From Perkinsus olseni (lineage: Eukaryota > Perkinsozoa > Perkinsida): 44,261 nucleotides of DNA. The DNA lies in contig JABANN010000275.1 of NCBI GenBank assembly GCA_013115125.1, forward strand, positions 1 to 44,261, written 5' to 3'. The notes below the pieces were generated by a model. The model saw nothing but the letters and a program-made list of their open reading frames with translations, searched no databases and was not told the origin of the DNA. This document shows positions 39,701 through 44,261 of the stretch, piece by piece. The first letter of the stretch is position 1. Every line of letters begins with the position of its first letter. A program made the position numbers and the translations under genes.

Positions 39701-42700
39701 CAGTCTTGTATTTAATGTAGCTTACATTACATACAAGACTGCATCTTCAAGATTCGGTCTTGCTCTCTTAGTAGGAGACTCTTACTCCATCTAACTCTCC
39801 CTCCGCAGCCCTCTGCGCAGCTTCGCGAGACTTACCACGCAAGCCACGCCTACTTGACGCGGTTCTCTGAGAAACACGTAAGCTGTGTGGACGACTGCAA
39901 ATTCCATCAATTTCATCGTATGCAGCGTCGGAGGCCCTCTGGACACCTCCTCTCCCTACTCGGTTTCGTTCTTCCCAGGCGTTTCGTATACTCTGTAGTT
40001 CCAACTCGAGGTTACTCTCAATGGATGAGCGAATGCGCGTCCACTCTTCTGCAACCTTGAGTTGAATGAAACCGATGTGGCTGTTGGGGGGCGCGACCCT
40101 CGACAGGAACCTTCCTCTCCTTCCTTTTTCTCTTCCTCTCGCGCTTTTCGTGCGTCTTCGTTACAAACCACTCCTCCGGCGTGATATCCGCTAGAAACTT
40201 CCGATACCTGCTGAAGGCGTCCAAGCAATCACCAACAACCACGTAATCCCTCGATTCTCCGCACCGCGGTCGCCGACGACGACTCGTCGTATTATGTCTC
40301 ATTCATTCCGGCTCGACAAGCGAGGCTAGATGAAATTGCTGCAAAAAACTTACATGTATACTTCGATGCGCACACTCAGCCTGAGTGACTCGGGTGTGAT
40401 AAGATGAAGGCAAATAGTATCTTAGTTATCACGCTGAGCCGCATATGCTAATAGGGTTTTCTCGAGCGCTGAATGCATTCGACAAGTGTAATATCGTCGT
40501 CGACGGGACCATCCACTACGACAGGCCACTATTGGGAGTCGGTAATGCATGCCAGGCCTCCTGATCTACCTGTTCAACTCCTGCTTGAACGTTCGAAGCC
40601 TCGATGTCTCTCTTTCCAGCACCAGTACGTGCTCCTTTAGGTACCGAACCTACTCAGCCAGAAAACGAGTGGGGATCTGCGGAAGATCATCTTGAGCGCG
40701 CACGCTCCCCGAGAGCGGCTCTTGTCTCGGTTGGGTGGTGTGCGTGTCAGCGCAAAATCTCACGCCGTCGCCATCTCAGTCAAACTTGATGCCGACGGAA
40801 CAGCAACTTGGCGACAAGCTCGCCGTTGAGTCGTCACCTTATTAATTTTGTCGCTCTTCAACGCCGTTACAGTGTCGGTCTTCGTCATCGCCTCGTGAGC
40901 CCGAGTATCGTAAGACTTGAGGAAGGCATCGAAGCTATTTATTTTCTCTTCAGCAAGCTCTTCCGATCTCGCTAGGGCTTCTTCCTGTAACAACAGGTAC
41001 CCTCGCACTGGAGGCAACCCTTTTGGAGAGGGTCGCGTCGCGAGACAGTTCCTGGTGATTTTTAGTAGCTGGGTGTTCAACTGCGGAAAGGTCAATGCAC
41101 GTCCAATCTAATATGTAGATCTTAGCAACTCCCCCAGGGTGCTGAACGGGCACTTACGGTCCGTAAGCTACGGAATACATTAGGTGTGTATGATTCACAA
41201 TCATTGAATACAGATAAGTTCACATGAATGCTTCTAGGAGTTCACATCTAGGAGTCACCTCGATATTACTATTTCAAGTAATGTTGAGTAATAATATTCT
41301 ATACGTATAACCGTTTTCGACATGGTCTCTATCGTACGTATGAGGCATTTGCTGTCAGTTGAAGAGGATGCGCCGAAATGAATCTTAGCTTCAAACGAAC
41401 CTTTTGAGCGGCGACTCTCGAGCTAAATCTATTTAGCATCACATACCGGCTCGGTCCTACTTTGCCTCTCGCCTCAAGGTCAAGTCGTGCTATCTCTGCC
41501 CTTTTCATTTCAGATGCCATGCGAAGGCGCAGAACGTTCCTGAACTGCCAAAGTCACAAACGAAAGGCCCACCGATGGAAAGGGGCGCCGAATTCAGTGA
41601 AAAAGTTTTGTTCAACAAAGTCTCTCGTTTCTGAATCAGGCGAATTCCCCTACTCTGTCAAGCATTGAATTGCCACCACGAGCACTCGGGCCCTCGTTCG
41701 TGAACCATCAGCCCATGCCGTGCTTTGCCAGTAACGTTCGTAACTTTCTTCCGTCTCCGAAGATGATATATAAAATCAGGGAGATGAAAGAAATACATAA
41801 ATTGCTGGAGATGAGAATGATATATAAATCTATTTTTATTTATCGAAGAACCATGAAAGCTTTGGGAACTGTTGAGTATATTCTGCTGATCCTATTTCGA
41901 TCCGATGAGAGGCTACGCTGCAGCTATGTAGGCTAAGCGGCGGATGGCAAGAAGACATCAATCAGACCAAGTTGTGCTTGCTCCCGGACGGCACCCAAAG
42001 TCGGGTGTTGTGGTGTCAATCAGTCACTGACTGACAGTCAGTCTCAGACAGCACTCACTTTCGATTTTCCAAGAAGGTGTGGCGACTCTCTCTCGTAGAA
42101 AATCGACTTTGACTCTGTTTTGCGACTATGCTCGGCAGACTCGGCGTAGTGGGCTCCTGCGTCTTCACGCGATCCACGTCGGCGTCCATGATGAGAGCGA
42201 GTACACTTCTGGTCTCGATCGCTGCGAGGGTTGCAGCCTCGGCGTCCTGATCCGAGGCGGTTCACAGTTGACGCGCTACGATCAATGAGAGAGACCCTCA
42301 GAGGGACTACTAACTGGCAATTATAATTGCATGGTGCGTCATAAGATCCGCCCTACTCAAGACACGGGAGGCGTCAGTCAGTAACATTAAGCCGACTCCT
42401 GGTTACCTTTGGCTGAGTCAAGAAGATGTCCACCGGGCGCAAGCGATTGTTCTTCGAAGCCATAGAGCTGGCAGTGTACTTGCGACTGACCTACACATCA
42501 TGAAATGAAGCTGTCCAAGCAATTAACATCGTGAGTGTGGTATCAAATTGATACTATCAACAGTATTGTGGTATCTTGATAGTCCTCGCCTTGGTGGTTC
42601 GGGAGTCGGCAGAAACCTTATGCGGACGACAAATGATAAAAAGCCGACGCATTGAGCGTCATTATCCTCTCCTTCGGTGATTCCGAATCATTGATTCGGA

Positions 42701-42930
42701 ATCATTGATTCACGATTGATTGATTCGCAACAGAACTCTCGCCGGGAGTTTCTTAGGCTTCCATTCATCCCAAAACCTTCGGTGCGCGCTCATTATGAGA
42801 AGCCCCAAGACTTTTCCTTCTCACTGGTAGTTGCTTGCGCTCCACAGCGACAGCCTCTTCACGCTGCCTTTGTCGTTCACCGTGACGTCGAATGGATGCG
42901 TTCGAATTTGGTAGCTTGTAAGGGTTATAC
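36718..42930 (-). CDS. CFAP100: CFAP100 (MIA1-type) axonemal protein, at least 13 exons, ends incomplete
   Basis: Minus-strand exons: 42825-42930, 42059-42246, 41461-41539, 40838-40984, 40570-40649, 40111-40210, 39786-40055, 39383-39483, 37671-37794, 37481-37564, 37249-37374, 36867-37013 and 36718-36823, all joining in phase (about 550 residues). In order they match CFAP100: NPYKLP near the N-terminus; LRMASEMKRAEIARLDLEA; EEALARSEELAEEKINSFDA with FLKSYDTRAHEAM (DUF4200); FLADITPEEW; GRYFTEPEQLVDIFTALED; and LELYSCIIGES with EISHMLEGVEARI. CFAP100/FAP100 pairs with FAP73 in the MIA complex, which regulates inner dynein arm I1 in motile flagella. The first exon and the C-terminal end after 36718 are not resolved. 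The largest intron (37795-39382) holds a fossil element; most large introns hold palindromes. Confidence 0.85.
37947..37988. repeat. two palindromes directly joined (intron)
   Basis: 37947-37969 has arms CAGTAGACATT around a single C. 37970-37988 is a near-palindrome (CTAG...CTAG) with one mismatch. There is no base between them, the same arrangement as at 35341-35402. Confidence 0.85.
38100..38910 (+). mobile_element. fossil DIRS-like (tyrosine-recombinase) retroelement
   Basis: On the plus strand, inside a minus-strand CFAP100-like intron, one part resembles the region after reverse transcriptase/RNase H of DIRS-type elements (RAKLLSDLYHVIAAKSTST). The downstream part resembles the C-terminal box of a tyrosine recombinase (SHSMKRTGVRLMTD, later GRWKDVRTM). 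The element is fragmentary and broken; only these parts remain and no terminal repeats were recognised. Age is not estimated beyond clearly old. Family assignment is by the combination of parts and is moderate. Confidence 0.45.
39018..39150. repeat. cluster of small palindromes (intron)
   Basis: 39018-39032 has arms TCCTACT around C. 39118-39132 has arms GTTGGCA around G, followed at once by a second six-base-arm version at 133-145, so TTGGCAGTGCCAA is repeated in tandem. Confidence 0.8.
39701..39741. repeat. 41-nt hairpin (19-bp arms, one mismatch)
   Basis: The left arm starts CAGTCTTGTATTTAATGTA, the loop is GCT, and the right arm returns to CAAGACTG. It lies in the intron 39484-39785, with a smaller hairpin at 39649-39669 just before it. 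Confidence 0.8.
40373..40387. repeat. palindrome, 7-bp arms, one central base (intron)
   Basis: Arms CACTCAG around C within the CFAP100-like intron 40211-40569. Confidence 0.7.
41153..41167. repeat. palindrome, 7-bp arms, one central base (intron)
   Basis: Arms CTTACGG around T within the intron 40985-41460. Confidence 0.7.
42020..42043. repeat. two overlapping single-spacer palindromes next to a splice donor
   Basis: 42020-42034 (arms TCAGTCA around C) and 42029-42043 (arms GACTGAC around A) overlap and end 15 bases inside the intron that begins at 42058 on the minus strand. Confidence 0.75.
42678..42704. repeat. perfect palindrome, 13-bp arms, one central base (intron)
   Basis: Arm TGATTCCGAATCA, central T, exact reverse complement. 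Further ATTGATTC words follow. Lies in the intron 42247-42824, which also contains a 14-bp perfect palindrome at 42317-42330. Confidence 0.85.
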
Positions 42931-43690
42931 CTGACATACCGAAGGATCCCTGCCTCAAGAGGTCGGACTATGACCGACGATCGGACCGCCACGGTCCGAC
43001 GTCACGTGTTGCGTGAGATGCCACAAGGTGAGCCTCACCCAGGATGCTTCGGCGAGGTGACGCTTCCGAAGCTCTCGGGCGTTCCTCGATCTTCCATTAG
43101 AGGGTTCAACGCTATGTGATAGTAATTGGACTAGCTCCAATGAGAATGAAGCGATACTACTGCCATTTTTCATAATCGATACCATTCATTCGATTTGATT
43201 TGCTCGTGAGACTGCTCACTAATTACGGTTCATAATTACAATTCATGAGTGACACAATTATAATTGAAATGTGCGTAACTGTGAATTGATGCCAACTCAA
43301 ACTTGATAGCAGAGAGACTGCCGACTCGGCAGTCTCTATTCGAGACTCTCTAGTATCCTAGCTACTAGATCACGGAAGTAGTTCATTCCGTGATTTTTTG
43401 GGCTCGGCTTGAGTTTTACCCGAGTTTCCCAGCTGCAAGGGTTTCCGCTTTCACGGATTTACATAGCTCGATGCCCACCCAAAAATCTCGGTAGAGGGAC
43501 GCGGATTGGCGGGATCCATGCGAGCATCTTGATCCTAGATTCAGCCGCGACATGGTTGGCTGAAACGTACCCGATGAGTTACTCAGGCTGAGTACCCTCC
43601 GACGGTAATGACGTTATTGCTTCTTCCTCTGGAAGTCCTAACACCAGTTCCTCCCCACGCTTAACGCAACCTATTTCTTCCGCGTGCTTG
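42931..43690. other. non-coding stretch upstream of the CFAP100-like exons
   Basis: Should hold the first exon or promoter of the minus-strand gene; no N-terminal exon was recognised. Contains palindromes at 43313-43337 (12-bp arms) and 43580-43594, and an ATCACGGAA/TTCCGTGAT hairpin at about 43369-43395 followed by a T run. Confidence 0.4.
43313..43337. repeat. perfect palindrome, 12-bp arms, one central base
   Basis: Arm AGAGACTGCCGA, central C, exact reverse complement. Confidence 0.85.
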
Positions 43691-43959
43691 CCCGACGTTG
43701 TTGCACACAAACCTCAAAAGTCCTCACGTCGCTGAAGCTGATCCGTGCTACATCGACGGTGTCAATCACTGGAGCCTGGACACTTCGAGAGGCCCGGCAA
43801 ATGGAGTATTTTTGAGAATCGCATTGAACCGCTCAATTTCAACGTTTACCTTTTGCCGGTGCAGAGCAAAGAAAGCGTTCCCCGACAGGTTGTGCACTTG
43901 CACAACTACAGAAGCCCTTTACGCTCCTCTACGCGCTCTCGCCGCCTCGGCCTAGCTCC

Positions 43960-44261
43960 CCTTCTGAGTGGGTCATCTACACGAACCGGTTATACATCGG
44001 CGATACCAACGACCCGTTGAGCACTAATCAACTCGGCGGCCAGAACGAGGAACATAACATCAATAACATCTGGTTCAATCCTAGGCAAGCCTTGATCTCT
44101 TCGACTCTGGTGGAGTGAGTTCATCATCGTTATCTTCCCCTTCTCGTTTTCTCTTTTCTAATTATAGTATCACCGAGCATGTGAAGGCTACCAAAGTCTA
44201 GTAGAAGGTTCACCTCTCTTACACGGATCGGCCCTGTTTGTGCATTCAGGAACTTGAAGAC
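43960..44261 (+). CDS. 5' or internal part of an unidentified gene (partial at right edge)
   Basis: The frame SEWVIYTNRLYIGDTNDPL, then NQLGGQNEEHNINNIWFNPR and ALISSTLVE, is clearly protein-like. It ends at a donor GTGAGT at 44115. A pyrimidine-rich acceptor at 44248-44249 restarts in phase (GAG-AAC-TTG-AAG) and runs off the window. The upstream exon structure (43690-43960) has several open frames and was not settled. I do not recognise the family. Confidence 0.5.

Noticed and set aside
1-44261. CRISPR array, bacterial operon or phage features
   Set aside because: No direct-repeat/spacer array, no Shine-Dalgarno-led gene strings; the genes are spliced and eukaryotic.
1-44261. Dinoflagellate/perkinsid spliced-leader gene
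   Set aside because: I looked for the ending GGCTCAAG with a CCGTAGCCA start and did not find a convincing match on either strand.

Overview
This window reads as nuclear DNA of a flagellated protist, most likely an alveolate of the Perkinsus group. The lineage is inferred from gene style, since no rRNA or spliced-leader gene is present. Genes are cut by many introns, often only 34-60 nt long, mostly GT-AG with at least one clear GC-AG. There is an AP2-type DNA-binding protein, eukaryotic tRNA genes, a ciliary protein, Pol III and mitochondrial import subunits, and no bacterial operon logic. Exon joins below were built by hand from open frames, GT/GC-AG borders and matching phase.

Layout. 0-6.4 kb: the 3' end of a gene, a 7-exon acidic-tailed protein of unknown role (1834-3302), and a 3-exon coiled-coil protein (3849-6400). 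6.7-8.8 kb and 14.8-15.5 kb: two patches of small secreted cysteine-rich peptide genes, intact and decayed. Between them lie an AP2-like regulator (9369-10484) and an 8-exon HSDL2-like short-chain dehydrogenase (11726-14000) with a whole tRNA-Glu gene inside one intron; a decayed copy of its first exon sits at 15.66 kb. 16.3-22.1 kb: tRNA-Thr, the C-terminal exons of a Tim14/Pam18 J-protein (minus strand) and, facing away from it, a Romo1/Mgr2-like gene (plus strand). Both families belong to the TIM23 import machinery. 22.3-30.6 kb, all plus strand: an N-terminal MGC (lipidation-type) protein, an 8-exon membrane-associated MIT-like protein, a DIX-domain protein and an RPC31/RPC7 Pol III subunit. 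Several of these introns carry tRNA-derived halves or words shared with other introns. 31.8-32.8 kb: a secreted protein of unknown function. 34.0-34.8 kb: a broken Tc1/mariner transposase. 36.7-42.9 kb, minus strand: a CFAP100 (MIA1-type) axonemal gene with at least 13 exons and, in its largest intron, a fossil DIRS-like element. The right edge holds part of another plus-strand gene.

Most unusual signals: (1) about twenty different perfect palindromes with exactly one central base, packed into non-coding DNA from 32.9 to 43.6 kb and absent from the exons there; (2) introns that contain tRNA genes or tRNA 3' halves, and separate introns of different genes that share 17-21-nt words; (3) the cluster of cysteine-rich secreted peptides with a common LRxL...C-C-C framework; (4) a DIX domain in a protist; (5) the back-to-back pair of TIM23-related genes with a repeated 12-mer around it.
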